From the NCBI GenBank assembly GCA_011317545.1, contig WUJK01000008.1:558001-622000 (forward strand): a DNA stretch of 64,000 nt. Direction: 5' to 3'. The position numbers and the translations under genes are program-made. The notes under the pieces were generated by a model that was not told where the DNA came from, ran no database searches, and saw nothing but the letters and a program-made list of their open reading frames with translations. This document shows, one piece after another, positions 48,857 through 59,769 of the stretch. The first letter of the stretch is position 1, and every line of letters begins with the position of its first letter. Source of the DNA: Coniella vitis. Its lineage: Eukaryota; Ascomycota; Sordariomycetes; Diaporthales; Schizoparmaceae.

Positions 48857-50677
48857 ATGAGACAGGGTCTGGTATCCGCTTTGGCCCTGCTGGTCGCCGG
48901 CGCGACGGCCCAGCAGTCGGCCTACGGCCAGTGCGGCGGCACTGGATACACGGGTGTCACGAGCTGCACAACGGGTTATGTTTGCTCGTCCGAGAACCCA
49001 TACTACTACCAGTGTGTGGCTGGCACGGCCACAAGCAGCTCGCCGGCGACCACGTCTACCTCGACGGTGGTCAAGACAACGAGCACTTCGTTAGTAGTTT
49101 CTTTACATCCCTTAGAGTTGCGGGCTGGCCCCGGTTCTTCTTTGGCGGATGAGGACAAGTTTCTGCAAAAGAGAAAAGACGCTGGCAAAAGACTTCGGCA
49201 TGCACTGTCAGAGAGAGAAAATGGTGATCAGGATGTCACTGCCGCTGCTGCTGTCGCCGTTTCTTCATCTTCATCTTCAACAGAGACATCCATCATAACA
49301 ACTGTTGCTATTTCTAGTTCCACTTCAAAGACCTCAGCCACCACCAAGACCACTTCCTCGGTTGCAACCAAGACGTCCACGTCGGCCGTGGCAACTGGAA
49401 CAAGCACCTCCTCCACCTTTGCCACGACAGATGGCCTCTTCTTCAACATTGACGGCGAGACCAAGTACTACGCCGGCACCAACTGCTACTGGTGCTCCTT
49501 CCTCACCTCCGACACAGACGTCGACACGGTCTTCTCCCACATGGCCACCGCAGGCTTCAAGATCATCCGCGTGTGGGGCTTCAACGACGTGACCGCCGTC
49601 CCCAGCACGGGCACCGTCTACTTCCAGTATCTGTCCGCGAGCGGCTCGACCATCAACACGGGCGCGTACGGCCTCGAGCGGCTCGACAGCGTTGTTGCCG
49701 CGGCCGAGACCTACGGCCTGAAAGTCATCATCAACTTTGTCAACAACTGGAGCGACTATGGCGGTATCGCGGCATACACGACGGCGTTTGGGTGCTCGGC
49801 CACGACGTGGTTCACGGACGCGACATGCCAGGGCCAGTACCAGAAGTATATCGCGGCGGTAGTCAGCCGGTACCAGACGTCGACTGCTATTTTTGCGTGG
49901 GAGCTTGCCAATGAGCCCAGATGCAGTGGGTGTGACACGTGAGTTTTTCTTCTTCTTTGGTATTATGATTTCTTTTTGATAAGAGGTTTGCTTGACGTGG
50001 CTCATGAATCGCACACACAGCTCCGTCATCTACAATTGGGCCAAGAATACATCTGCCTACATCAAGTCGCTGGACTCGAACCACATGGTCACGATGGGTG
50101 ACGAAGGTTTCGGTCCTCTGACGGGCGGCGACGGCTCGTACCCTTACACGACCTCTGCTGGTGGATACACGTGGGCAGACAATCTCAATATCACCGACCT
50201 CGACTTTGGCACTTTCCACTTGTACCCCGACAGCTGTACGTATTTCTTGTCACCCCCCGCTGCCACTACATAATTTCTTTGTTGCCTTGTTCAAGGCCTC
50301 CAAACCACATCGAAGATGGTGAGAAAAGAACATGCCAAAGTAAGCTAACAAACGCCACCACCAATACAGGGGGCGAGCCCTACAGCTGGGGCGACCTCTG
50401 GGTCACCACGCACGGCGCCGGGTGCGTCGCAGCAGGCAAACCCTGCTATCTCGAAGAGTACGGCGGCGGCAACAACTGCACCGTCGAGAACCCCTGGCAG
50501 CAGTATGCGCTCAACACGACGGGCATCGCGGGCGACAGCTTCTGGCAGTATGGCGACGTGCTGCCCAGCTGCAACTGCGAGACGTCGGACGATGGCAACA
50601 CGGTCTATTATGAGACGGGTGACTGGGATTGTATGGTGACGGATCATATTGATGCTATCAATGCGTTGTATCCGTGA
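48857..50677 (+). CDS. Secreted endo-beta-1,4-mannanase, CBM1-GH5
   Basis: Three exons (48857-49938, 50021-50235, 50370-50677) give 534 aa. A signal peptide (cleavage near ATA-QQ) is followed by a CBM1 cellulose-binding module (about 20-55, YGQCGGTGYTG…CSSENPYYYQC). A Ser/Thr-rich linker comes next, then a GH5 catalytic domain (about 190-534). The general acid/base is Glu353 in WELANEPR and the nucleophile is Glu462 in CYLEEYGGG. GTNCYWCSF and IIRVWGFNDV are typical of fungal GH5 subfamily 7 mannanases, which cut beta-1,4-mannan in plant cell walls. The linker contains an atypical charged stretch (about 86-135) bounded by a GTTAGT donor (49090) and a CTAG acceptor (49317). Removal of these 228 nt keeps frame and leaves a normal linker, so it may be an intron or retained intron. 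Confidence 0.93.
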
Positions 50678-51172
50678 GATGACTGTTCATGTTTGAGGAG
50701 TCGGTGGGTGGGATGTAGATTGGGATGGTGGAAGAGGAGAATTTCGCTGAGCAGTCTGGTGGACTCATTTCAATGTAAATATTCTGAATGATGCAAGAGT
50801 ATACAGACATGTTCGACCGACCTGGATATATCAACAGTCTGTCTTGGAAAGAAGCTCGTGATTCTTTCTCGCCTTATACATACTTGGACACAGCTGTCTT
50901 CTACTCCGCCGGCCACCAGACGACGATCAATGGTCGGGCGACTCATCAACAAGTTTTCTGTGCATCATGTTCTCCTCAGTCATAATCTTGAAACATTGAG
51001 TCATTATTCATAAGCCCGAGTTACCATCTCGAAAATAAAAGAGGCAAAGAAAACGACAACAGAAGCAACCAAAAAAAAAAAAAAAAAAAAGGCAGAAAAC
51101 GAAAACATCGTGACAGACTAAAACACCGAAACCTCTGCAACATCACAGGAAATCCCACCCAATAAACATCCG
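50678..51172. other. Intergenic, convergent 3' flanks
   Basis: Lies between the 3' ends of the mannanase and the ubiquitin-like-domain gene. It contains an A-run at about 51070-51090. No gene seen. Confidence 0.6.
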
Positions 51173-53990
51173 TCAGTCGTCCTCAATACTCGCCGTCGAC
51201 GACGTCCCATCCGAGCTATCATCATCATCATCACTATCAGTACCCGATCCATACTCAGTATAGAAGCGCGCTTTGTCCCACCCTATATCCGCCATCGTCG
51301 TGCATCGCGCCAGCAGCTCACTCATTGTCACCTTGTCCAGCTCCTCCTGCTCCGCAATGTAGTCCACAAACTTCAACTCCTTCTTCTCGCTCTCCGTCAT
51401 GGCGTACTCGTCAGTGCTACTGACTACCGTCGGTAGGCCAAGCCTTGCCCAGAATCCGCCGGCCCTTGCAACGGGTTGAACGCCCGGCCTGAGCGGATCG
51501 GAACCCATAGAGTGAGGCGGCACCCGCGTTGGCATTGGCATTGGCAATGGCCTTGGCATCGACGCGCCCGGGTGATGGGCAAAGCCACCAGGTCGAGGGC
51601 CGTGCAAGTACGGCGGCGCCGCCTGGGTTGCCATTGCGGCTGGTGGTGCGCCGTACCGCGGCGCGGCGGTACATCTCTCTTGCAGCCTCGCTCTGCGCTC
51701 AGCGCGCACTTCTGTTTCTGATCGCAGCCCACGCAGATATGTATTCGTCTGCGGGCTAGACTGCGCTGGATACGCTCTTTGGGGATGGCGTGCCTGGAAA
51801 CTGGCCCAATAGGGGTGCAACACATGCGCGTCGGCAGGCCACAGGGCGAGCTTGTAGCGGCCGCCTGGCTGGATCGTGTTGGTCCATGTGCTGGGGGGGA
51901 TGACGGTGTTGGTTGTGGTGTCGGCGATGGAATAGTGGCCGTTGCAAATGTGAAAGTATGTGTCTGGCTTGTCGTGGCTGGTGTGGCCTGTTTCGAGGAT
52001 GAGTTGCCTCATGTTCTGTATGTATGTTGAATCAGCACTGACCATCGTGGAACGTGCAGAGAGGGAAAGATAAGAATAAGAAAGGGAAAAAAGAGAGCAT
52101 GGGAGACATGAATGTGTAGTGGCGGCTCACATCCCAATCTTTGGCGATGGAAAATGGAAACGTGACCGTCTCCCCCGCCGCAGTCACAAAGGAGATGGGC
52201 GTCTTCTCGGGCTGAATCGCAAAGAAGACGAGCATAAACTCGACGCCATCCACCTCATACTCGTTGAATGTCAGACAGACGCGCTCACGGGCCTGCAACC
52301 TGTTGGCCTCGCGCAGCACCTCGTCGAGAACAGCCTGCGAGACAACCCCCGCGCCCACGAAGCGCTGCCAGGTTGCGTTCTTGGGCCAGGCGGAGAGGTG
52401 TCCGCCCTCCTGGGAGCGCTTGCTCCTGGACGACTTGCAGCGCTGCAACCCCATTTGGAGGCGGCGGTGGCCAAACGGGACTCTGACGGGCTCTTGGCCG
52501 GCTGACACCCACGCCTCGAGTGTTTCGCTTGCACGGTCGTGCACGAAGAGATCTTCGGTTCCAAAGATGCGTTCCGTCCAGTTGGATGTGAGGTCTGCGA
52601 ACTTGTCTTTGACTTGATCGCGTGTGGGCCAGAGGCGTAGGCTCAGGCGCCATGGGCGCCCTACTTTTGAGGATTTGGCTGGCTCAGTGGGCTCAACCAC
52701 TGGTTTCTCCCCGCGACAGTCGAGAACAGATCCCTTGGCGGATGCTGGGTCCTGTGAAGCTGTTGATTGTTCAGGTTCAGGCGAAGAGGCTGCCTCAGTC
52801 TTGGTTTCTATAGAGTCCTTGTCAGTAAAACAAAAGAAGCACGAGAATCCATGGCGGTGAACTTTCCCCCCATGATGGCAAGACATCGAAAGCAACTCAC
52901 CAGCCGTCGTGCCAGCTTTGTCTGTGGCCGCAACCACCACGGCCGGTTTGTCTTCGTCCACGGCGGTCTTGGCCGAAGCCTCTGAACTGGCCGCGCTGCG
53001 CAGAGACGAATGCGAAGCTCGCCATTGCGCAAGCAGCCGCCGCTGTTCGCGCAGCTCCTGCACGCGCTGCTCTTTTGCTTGCTTCTTGGCTTTGCGCTGC
53101 GTCTTCCTCTTGAGGCTTGCCAAGAACCCATAAGTCATCTCTCTCCCAAGTAGCTCCATGGCAAAGGATCCATTCTCGCGCTGTGCGGGTCTGCTATGGT
53201 CATGAACTACCGAGTCAATAATCACTTCGTGATGTATGTGATGGTGTAGAGAGGATCTTTTTTTTTGGGGGGGGGGGGGAGAAATAAAAAGAAAAGAAAT
53301 GAAAAGAAGGAATGTAACAAACCTGTTCTGAAGCTGAGCCAGCTTGCCCATTTGCAAGTGCAACACAAGGTTTTTGTTCACCCAAGCGAGCTGCTCAACA
53401 CAGTAAGTAATCCTCACCTTAACCCAGCCCCAATGAATACGACTGAGCCGCAGAAAGCCAAGAGTCTTGTTGGAACCAAGGTCCGGCACGGTGCCTGCGA
53501 GCAGAAGCTTCTTGTCTCCTGCTTGGTTTGAGCCTCCTTCCTTCTCCTTTTCGTCTTCTCCAGCAGTACTGTTAGCGGTGTGTGAGGCTGGGGAGCGCTT
53601 GGTTCCTGGGCTGGCGTTGGCGTTGTCGTGATCGTCTTTGTCTTGGTCATCCTTTCTCTCCGCCGCGTACTGGAAGATCAGGATGAAGGCCTTTAGAATG
53701 ACGTTGCATTTGAGCGCGAGTGCAACGATGGCGTCTCGACCGGCTGCTGTAAAGACTGGCTGTGTTGTTGTTGTTGTTGCTGCTCCTCCTTCTCTTTCCT
53801 CGTCGCCGAGCAGAACCTCGAGTTGTGCCAAGGTTGAGGTGGCGATATGGACATGACATAGGTGCTTCTTCAGTTCCAGTGGCCCAGTCGAGATCAGTGC
53901 CCATGTGTCCAGGACATTGGCCAACCGCTGGCTAAATGCTGCCGTGCATGACAGGCAGGTGCAGTGGTGGAAGTCATGGAAGACTGGCAT
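51173..53990 (-). CDS. Fungal protein with C-terminal ubiquitin-like domain
   Basis: Four exons (53990-53323, 53193-52901, 52807-52131, 52015-51173) give 826 aa. The N-terminus opens MPVFHDFHHCTCLSC and has alpha-helical stretches (ANVLDTWALIS, LKKHLCHVHIATSTLAQLEVLL, DAIVALALKCNVILKAFILIF), then an internal Lys/Arg/Gln-rich coiled-coil-like region (KRKTQRKAKKQAKEQRVQELREQRRLLAQW). A central region follows (SNWTERIFGTEDLFVHDRASETLEAW…). From about residue 500 to 600 lies the pattern TFPFSIAKDWD-NMRQLIL…YFHICNGHYSIAD…VIPPSTWTNTIQPGGRYKLALWP, which I recognise as the fungal ubiquitin-like domain found with STAND/NLR-type and signalling-related proteins. The last 220 residues are Pro/Arg-rich and end in an acidic Ser/Asp tail. 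No NTPase domain is present. Function unknown. Intron 1 (129 nt) is in frame, so it could be retained. Confidence 0.72.
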
Positions 53991-55277
53991 TTCTCCGACC
54001 AGTTTCCAAAGGCAAGCGAGGCGAGAACGGGACAAGTAGGATATGGAGTTAATCTGGCAGACACAGTAAAGCAAGTGACTAGACGACACAAAAAAAAGAA
54101 CAGCCAGTCTGTCGGAAACGACAGCCTGGGAAACGAATGGTCTTTAAATAGTTTTCTTTTTCCTTTTCTTGTTCTCTTCCTCTTCTTCCGAGAGGTGACG
54201 CTCCGCATGTGCTCCCTCTTTGTACGACCTTCTTTCTACAAAGTGATTGTGAATATCATTGGAACGACCGCTGGGGACCAAAGGCAGCTATCTCGATGCT
54301 GTGCTTGCAGATGACTGTAACACACACACACACACACACTCTTCCCCTCGTGGACTTTTGCGCTTGTCTATTGGCTCACCTACATCCATTGGTAGAATGG
54401 CACGTTGTGCCAAGCAATATAGTAGGCGAGTCAATCTGGAAAAAACAAAAAAAATAAAACCACCCAAAAGGCGAAGCTGCGTGAAAAGTTGAGACGGAGA
54501 GGAGGCGTGCATTTTCTGAGGCTGATATTGCAGTAGTCGGCACAAGGTGCAACTTGAACCGGCCAATCTCACCTGCAGCCTCGATGCACTTCTTCTCGTG
54601 CACTGCAGCTGGCAGAGGCAGGCTGTGGGTAGACTGGAAAAACAAACTTGCCGTATGTTGTGTGGGTGGGTGGAAGAGAGAGTCGGGTGGACTCGTGGCC
54701 GCAGAAGGCTGTCGAAGAAAACAAACTGTTGTGTTATGCCAGCGATATAAAAGGCACGAATAGGAAGAGTGCTTGACAGAGTGCACGACTGGTTTGCCTC
54801 TCTTGCTGAAACCTTTCTGTTTCTCCATCAAAAATGTGAATGCTGGCGCTTTTTCACGTCCACATTTATACATTTCTTCAATTTATACAATACGTACTGT
54901 GTACACTTGTGCAGATTTATGTACTGTGGTACGTACTATGTACTTACTTTGCTCTATTGAATCATTACTATGTACTCCTACCAAAACCAGTGATGTCATT
55001 TGCGCCCTCGGCTATCGTGAGAGGAGCGGTGTCGGCCGAGATATGGATATGTTGGATGCGTATCTGCCAGTCGGATCGAAGGGCAATCTGGAGAGTGGCC
55101 TCAGCTTCAACCTGTGCCTTTCCTTTAAAAAGTCATATGAGAAATCAATATTCTCAACGACAAACTAGACCACTTAGAACATTAGAAGCTTTCGTACGCC
55201 CAGTTCATCAAGCCGAGTTCTACAATCGGAATCCTTTCACCAGACACGGCCCCTCTATCCCTTCCGTCTCCACAGCC
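53991..55277. other. Intergenic, divergent promoters
   Basis: No gene is seen between the divergent ubiquitin-like-domain gene and the aldo-keto reductase. ACTATGTA copies at 54935 and 54967; (CA)n at about 54319-54340. CTTCCG occurs at 55261-55266, 12 bp before the reductase ATG. Confidence 0.55.
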
Positions 55278-56465
55278 ATGGCAGCAGACGTTCCCTCCTT
55301 CACGCTCAACAATGGCGTCGAGATGCCCTCCGTGGGCCTGGGTACGACCGCCACCCGACTTCTCATCTATCAAAACACGGGTGTACTAACTGGGCTGGCC
55401 GGACAGGATGCTGGATGGGCGAGCCCGGCGGCGGCCAGCGTGTCTATGACATGTGCAGCAAAGCCATCCAGGCCGGCTACCGCCATTTTGACACGGCCGA
55501 CGGCTACCAAAACGAAGAGGAAGTCGGCCGTGCCCTGCGCGACTCGGGCATCCCTCGCAACGAGTTCTTCGTGACGACCAAGCTGTGAGCGACTCGAACT
55601 CTCCCCAACAGACATGCTTCCCACAGGCCAAACCATCGATCCTCCCCGCCCATTGCTAACAAGCACACCCAGCAAGGGGGAAAACCACCACCGCGTCCAG
55701 GAAGCCTTCCAAGCCTCCCTGGACGCCCTGGGCCTCGGCTACATCGACCTCTTCCTCATGCACTGGCCCCAGGCCACAGTAGACGGGCGTGTCTTGTCGC
55801 CCGACGAGTCCCCCACCATCCACGACACCTGGGCCGCCATGGTGCGCCTGCTCGACACCAAAAAGGTGCGCGCGCTCGGCGTGTCCAACTTTGGCACCCC
55901 CTTGCTCGAGTCCCTCCTGGCCAAGACGTCCCAGGTGCCCGCCGTGAACCAGGTCGAGCTGCACCCGTGTCTGCCGCGGCGCAGCCTGCGCGAGACGTGC
56001 GCCCAGCGCGGGATTGTGGTCACGGCGTACTCGCCCCTGGGCCAGCCTGCCGCGGGCGTCAAGTCGCCGTTGTTGACGGACGAGACGGTTGTCGAGATTG
56101 CCGAGAAGAGAGGCGTGGATGTGGCACAGGTGATTCTGAGCTGGATGGTGCAGCAGGGCGTTGTGGCTGTGCCCAAGAGCGAGAACGCGGAGCGCATCAA
56201 GAAGAACATCACGGTGAGCGCAAGCATATTCCCCATACCTTTTGGACAGTTGAAGGAGGCCATACTAACTCCTGATCATTCTGAGTAGCTTGTCAAGCTG
56301 ACCGACGAGGAGCTGCAAGCGGTGGGCAGCATCCACAAGAAAGAGGGCAAGCACCGCAGCCTGCTTGATTATCACAAGGAGGATGGCACAGTGTTCAGTT
56401 GGACGTATGAGCAGCTCGGTTGGGAGTTGGTGCCCAAGGGCATGGGCAAGGCCCTTGATGTTTGA
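55278..56465 (+). CDS. Aldo-keto reductase
   Basis: Four exons (55278-55341, 55407-55584, 55673-56213, 56289-56465) give 319 aa, the normal AKR length. The protein is an NADPH-dependent (alpha/beta)8-barrel oxidoreductase, probably cytosolic. The catalytic tetrad is complete: Asp50 and Tyr55 in HFDTADGYQNE, Lys80 in VTTKL, His111 in FLMHWPQ. The cofactor-binding region shows ALGVSNFG, VNQVELHPCLP, YSPLGQP and VAVPKSENAERIKKN. It is closest in feel to the 2,5-diketo-gluconate reductase/xylose-reductase-like AKRs. The substrate cannot be read from sequence. It sits convergent to the RidA-like gene (401 bp between stops) at the left border of the 3-hydroxyanthranilate module, so a role there is plausible but is inference. 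Confidence 0.9.
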
Positions 56466-56866
56466 GGCAAATAGAGTAAAGTAGTATTGGGTCGTGGCAG
56501 CGTGGCAGGTATCAACAACGGAACACGACGGGATTCTCCAGGTGGACAAGCTCGGTATTGTGGCATGGTGGTGAGCAACGGCTGCCAGTTGGCCGCGCGT
56601 GCTCGTTTCTCCTCGCCAATGTTTCTTGTGACCTGAGTCTTCTCTCGTCCTTGGCGACACCTTGCCGCCGTTATGGATTCCAAATCGAGTGACTCGCGGT
56701 CCGTCCAGCCCATGAGTAAGCGTGAACCGGCTGTCGTCCCATTTTCCCAACTCGAAACCGAACCTCACAAGAAAAGACTCGAGTACCGTGTCTCATCCAT
56801 CTGCGCTCCCCTTCCCTCCCACAAATAAGTGTATCGACTTTCCGCACAGGCCTCCCTCCACAGCCT
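56466..56866. other. Intergenic, convergent 3' flanks
   Basis: Contains the 3' flanks of the aldo-keto reductase and RidA-like genes. No gene is seen. Confidence 0.6.
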
Positions 56867-57349
56867 TCATTCCGACACCAGCGCCTGGCACTTGATCTCA
56901 ACATTCAACCTCACATTCGGCAGCGCCGCAACCTGGACACACGTCCTCGCAGGCGCCTTCGTCTTGTCAGGCCAGCGCTTATTCCACTCTGCATTCATAG
57001 CCGCATAGTCCTTCATATCCGTCAGAAACACAGTCGCGTCAACAACGCTCTCGAGCCCGGCTTTGCCATCCGTAGCCCCCTTGATGATGCTCTCAATGTT
57101 GCGCAGGACAGCAGCTGTCTGGGCGCCGCAGTCGAGGCGGAACGTTGGTGCCGACGACGACGACGACGAAGAGTCGGGCGCGGGGACTTCCTCGCAGCCT
57201 TCGTAGGTGCCGTCCCCGCGGCGCGAAGAGGTGCCTGAGACGAAGATGAGGCGGCTCGTGGAGGGGGCGGTGCGGGCGTGCGGGTAGTTGGCGAGCCCCT
57301 GGGCACGCTCGGCGGGGAGGAAGTAGCCTTGACCGTTGGGCGATGACAT
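56867..57349 (-). CDS. RidA/YjgF-family protein, probable 2-aminomuconate deaminase
   Basis: A single exon of 160 aa, a typical length for this family plus a short Ser-rich insertion (DSSSSSSS, about 56-63). Members are trimeric enamine/imine deaminases. The family signatures are LIFVSGTSSRRGDGTYEG, AAVLRNIESIIKGATDGKAGLESVVDATVFLTDMKDY, NAEWNKRWPD and the substrate-binding PARTCVQVAALP with its Arg, followed by VRLNVEIKCQA. The SGTSSR-type N-terminal part and the genomic setting fit bacterial 2-aminomuconate deaminases (AmnD-type, RidA superfamily), which convert 2-aminomuconate to 4-oxalocrotonate and ammonia. It is divergent from the semialdehyde dehydrogenase gene, with which it shares a 774-bp promoter. 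I chose Met at 57349; the frame extends upstream to 57487 only through a His/Pro-rich, promoter-like stretch. Family certain; substrate inferred mainly from context. Confidence 0.85.
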   Translation of the reverse strand: MSSPNGQGYFLPAERAQGLANYPHARTAPSTSRLIFVSGTSSRRGDGTYEGCEEVPAPDSSSSSSSAPTFRLDCGAQTAAVLRNIESIIKGATDGKAGLESVVDATVFLTDMKDYAAMNAEWNKRWPDKTKAPARTCVQVAALPNVRLNVEIKCQALVSE

Positions 57350-58123
57350 TTTGAGCTTGTGATTATGAGAGTGGGTGAGTGGGCGGGTGAGCAGAGGATG
57401 AGCTCGCAGGTTTGGCAGGTAGAAATGTGAGTTTTGGTGGTGGTGAGGATGAGGTGGGGGGCGAGATGAGTGAGATTGGTGGAGCATGATCAGATGGAAA
57501 CTCTCATTGCTTTCCCTCCAAAGTAACTTTCAACGGTCAGCAGCAGTTCAACGGCCAATATTCAGCTGCACCAATCCGCCTGGTGGGTGGGAAGCATGGA
57601 GTTGGGACGACAGAGAGAAAGACAGCCGACCATCCGCCTTCCGTTGCAGCGGTGCCCCAGCAAAGCTGTGCTGCTTCCGATTGGCTCAGCTTCCCCTGCT
57701 ATTGCTGCTTTGGGCCAGGTCCCCAGCACGGGCGCATGGGTGCGGAAGCGGAAGGCTGTAGTGGTGGGAGCGGCACGGGGTGCGGCGCTGCTGTACGACC
57801 CTGGACTTATAGCAGGGCCCAGGTGCTGGAGGTGCTGTAACGCTCATGGTGTCGGTGCTGGCTGGGTGCTATGGGAGGGGTTACTGAGAGGCTGCAGCAG
57901 CGCTTGCCACCAGTCATCCAGCCTCAAGGGCACCGCTGTAGCTAACTATATTCAGAAGGGACGTTTTGTATGTAAACTCTCACGCCACCATTCAAACATT
58001 CACGCATTCTCACCAACTTGACCGCTCTCACTCATACCGTCTGGCCTCATTTTTAACGTCCACACGACTTGCAACTTGGCTCTTGATACCCTCTGCATTG
58101 CCACACGTCTCTACACCCACAAC
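57350..58123. promoter_or_regulatory. Divergent promoter, RidA-like / aminomuconate-semialdehyde dehydrogenase
   Basis: A 774-bp shared upstream region. It contains CCAAT at 57555-57559 and 57571-57575, the reverse ATTGG at 57680-57684, CTTCCG at 57638-57643 and 57674-57679, and the direct repeat GCGGAAGCGGAAG at 57742-57754. Confidence 0.6.
57742..57754 (+). promoter_or_regulatory. Candidate pathway-regulator site, copy 1
   Basis: GCGGAAGCGGAAG is a direct repeat of GCGGAA. It lies 392 bp from the RidA-like ATG and 369 bp from the dehydrogenase ATG, close to the midpoint of the divergent promoter. The identical 13-mer lies at 61311-61323 in the other divergent promoter of the cluster. CGG half-sites suit a Zn2Cys6 activator, but no such protein is identified here. 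Confidence 0.55.
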
Positions 58124-59769
58124 ATGACCGTCACCGTCCCAAGTAGCCCAGTAGAGGCTCTCTGGGCAGCCAACACGCTGGACAAGGCCAACGCCCTCCT
58201 CGAGCAGCTCGAGACGTCCTCCTCGGCCCTGACGATCCAGCACTTTTCTCAAAACAGCTTCAGCACCGCAGACGCGTCGTCCAAGCACATTGACTCGTTC
58301 GAGCCCAAGACAGGCCGGCGCATTGCCCGCATTCCGTGTGCCTCTGCCGCCGACGTCGACGCGGCCGTCAAGTCTGCCAAGGCTGCGTTCCCGGCATGGA
58401 GCAAGACGCCGCGCGCAGAGCGTTCGAGGCTGCTGCGGCGCATCAGCGAGATCATTGCAGAGAACCGTGAGCTGTTTGCCGTGTGGGAGAGCATCGACCA
58501 GGGCAAGACGCTGGAGCGGGCGCGGGTCGAGGTGGACAGAGCCATTTCGAACTTTTCGTACGTTTTTGTTTTATTTCTTCTTATTTTCGGTTCTGTGTTT
58601 CGATATTGGCAAACCGGGACGCTAACCAGAGACACACAAAACTCAGCTATTTTTCTACCTTTATCCTGCACGAATCGACGGCTTCGCGCATGGTGGACGG
58701 CGTGGCGCTCACCTACGAGCACCGCAGCCCCGCCGGCGTCTTTGCTCTCATCTCGCCATGGAACATGCCCCTCTACCTGCTCACTTGGAAGATCGCCCCC
58801 TGCCTAGCCTTTGGCTGCACCGCCGTGGCGAAACCGAGCGAGGTCACCAGCCTGTCGGCCTTCTTGCTCGCCTCCGTCTTGCGCCAGGCAGGCGTTCCCG
58901 CAGGCGTCATCAACATCCTCTTTGGCGACGGCGCAACCACCGGCTCCGCGCTTGTGGCCCACCCCGCCGTGCACGGCGTCTCCTTCACCGGCGGCACAGC
59001 CACGGGGATCGCGATCCGCAAGGCCACCGTGCACCAGATCTACAAGCACCTCTCGCTCGAGCTGGGCGGCAAGAACCCCACGCTCGTCTTTGCCGATGCC
59101 CTAACGGCCTCGCCCGCGCGCCGCGCCCAGACGATCCGCACGGCGGCCATGGCCGCGTTTGAGAACCAGGGCGAGATTTGCCTGTGCGGGTCGCGCATCT
59201 ACGTCGAGCAGAGCGTCTACGGCGACTTTGTCGCGGCCTTTACGCAACACGTCACGGAGAACTACCGCACGGGCAAGACAGTCGGCGCGGTGGTCAGTCT
59301 GCAGCACTATGCCAAGATCCGGGGCTATCTTGCGACGGCGCAAGAGCAAGGCATGACGTTCCAGACGGGCGGGGTGCCGCCGGTGATGGAGCAAGGGCAG
59401 CAGGGAAAGGGCTACTGGATTGCGCCGACGGTCCTGACAGATGTGCCTGCGGACTCGGCGCTGCTGCGCGATGAGGTCTTTGGCCCTGTGGTGACGATCG
59501 TGCCGTTTGCGGACGAGGCGGACGCGGTGCGGCTGGCCAACGACAGCGAGTATGGGCTTGCGGCTGTGCTGCTGACGACGGACGGGGCGAGGATGCGCCG
59601 CGTGGGCGAGCAGCTCGAGGCTGGCCTGGTGTGGGTGAACTGCTGGCTGGTGCGGGAGCTGGGCACGCCGTTTGGGGGCATGAAGAATTCGGGGACGGGC
59701 AGAGAAGGCGGCGAGTATTCGAGGGATGTGTTTACGGTTGCGAGGACGGTGCATCTGGCGACGGTGTAG
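58124..59769 (+). CDS. 2-aminomuconate-6-semialdehyde dehydrogenase-like ALDH
   Basis: Two exons (58124-58557, 58647-59769) give 518 aa, normal for an ALDH plus a short N-terminal extension. The expected reaction is NAD+-dependent oxidation of 2-aminomuconate semialdehyde to 2-aminomuconate. Visible motifs are the N-terminal DSFEPKTGRRIARIP, the ISPWNMPLYLLTWKIAPCLAFG nucleotide-binding lead, AKPSE (Lys207), the glycine motif FTGGTATG, the general base Glu283 in LELGGKNP, and the nucleophile Cys323 in FENQGEICLCGSRIYV. The ENQGEICLC-type active site is characteristic of the ALDH8A1/AMSDH group rather than generic ALDH2 (NQGQCC). EVFGPVV and the C-terminal FGGMKNSGTGREGG are intact. It is divergent from the RidA-like gene and convergent with HAAO (441 bp). 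Function is well supported by motif plus neighbours. Confidence 0.9.

Noticed and set aside
50066..50080. GACTCGAACCAC resembling the reverse complement of a tRNA T-arm
   Set aside because: It lies inside the mannanase coding exon (LDSNH) and has no cloverleaf around it.
57350..57487. Longer N-terminus (Met 57487) for the RidA-like protein
   Set aside because: The extension is His/Pro/Ser-rich read-through of promoter sequence; family homology begins shortly after Met 57349.
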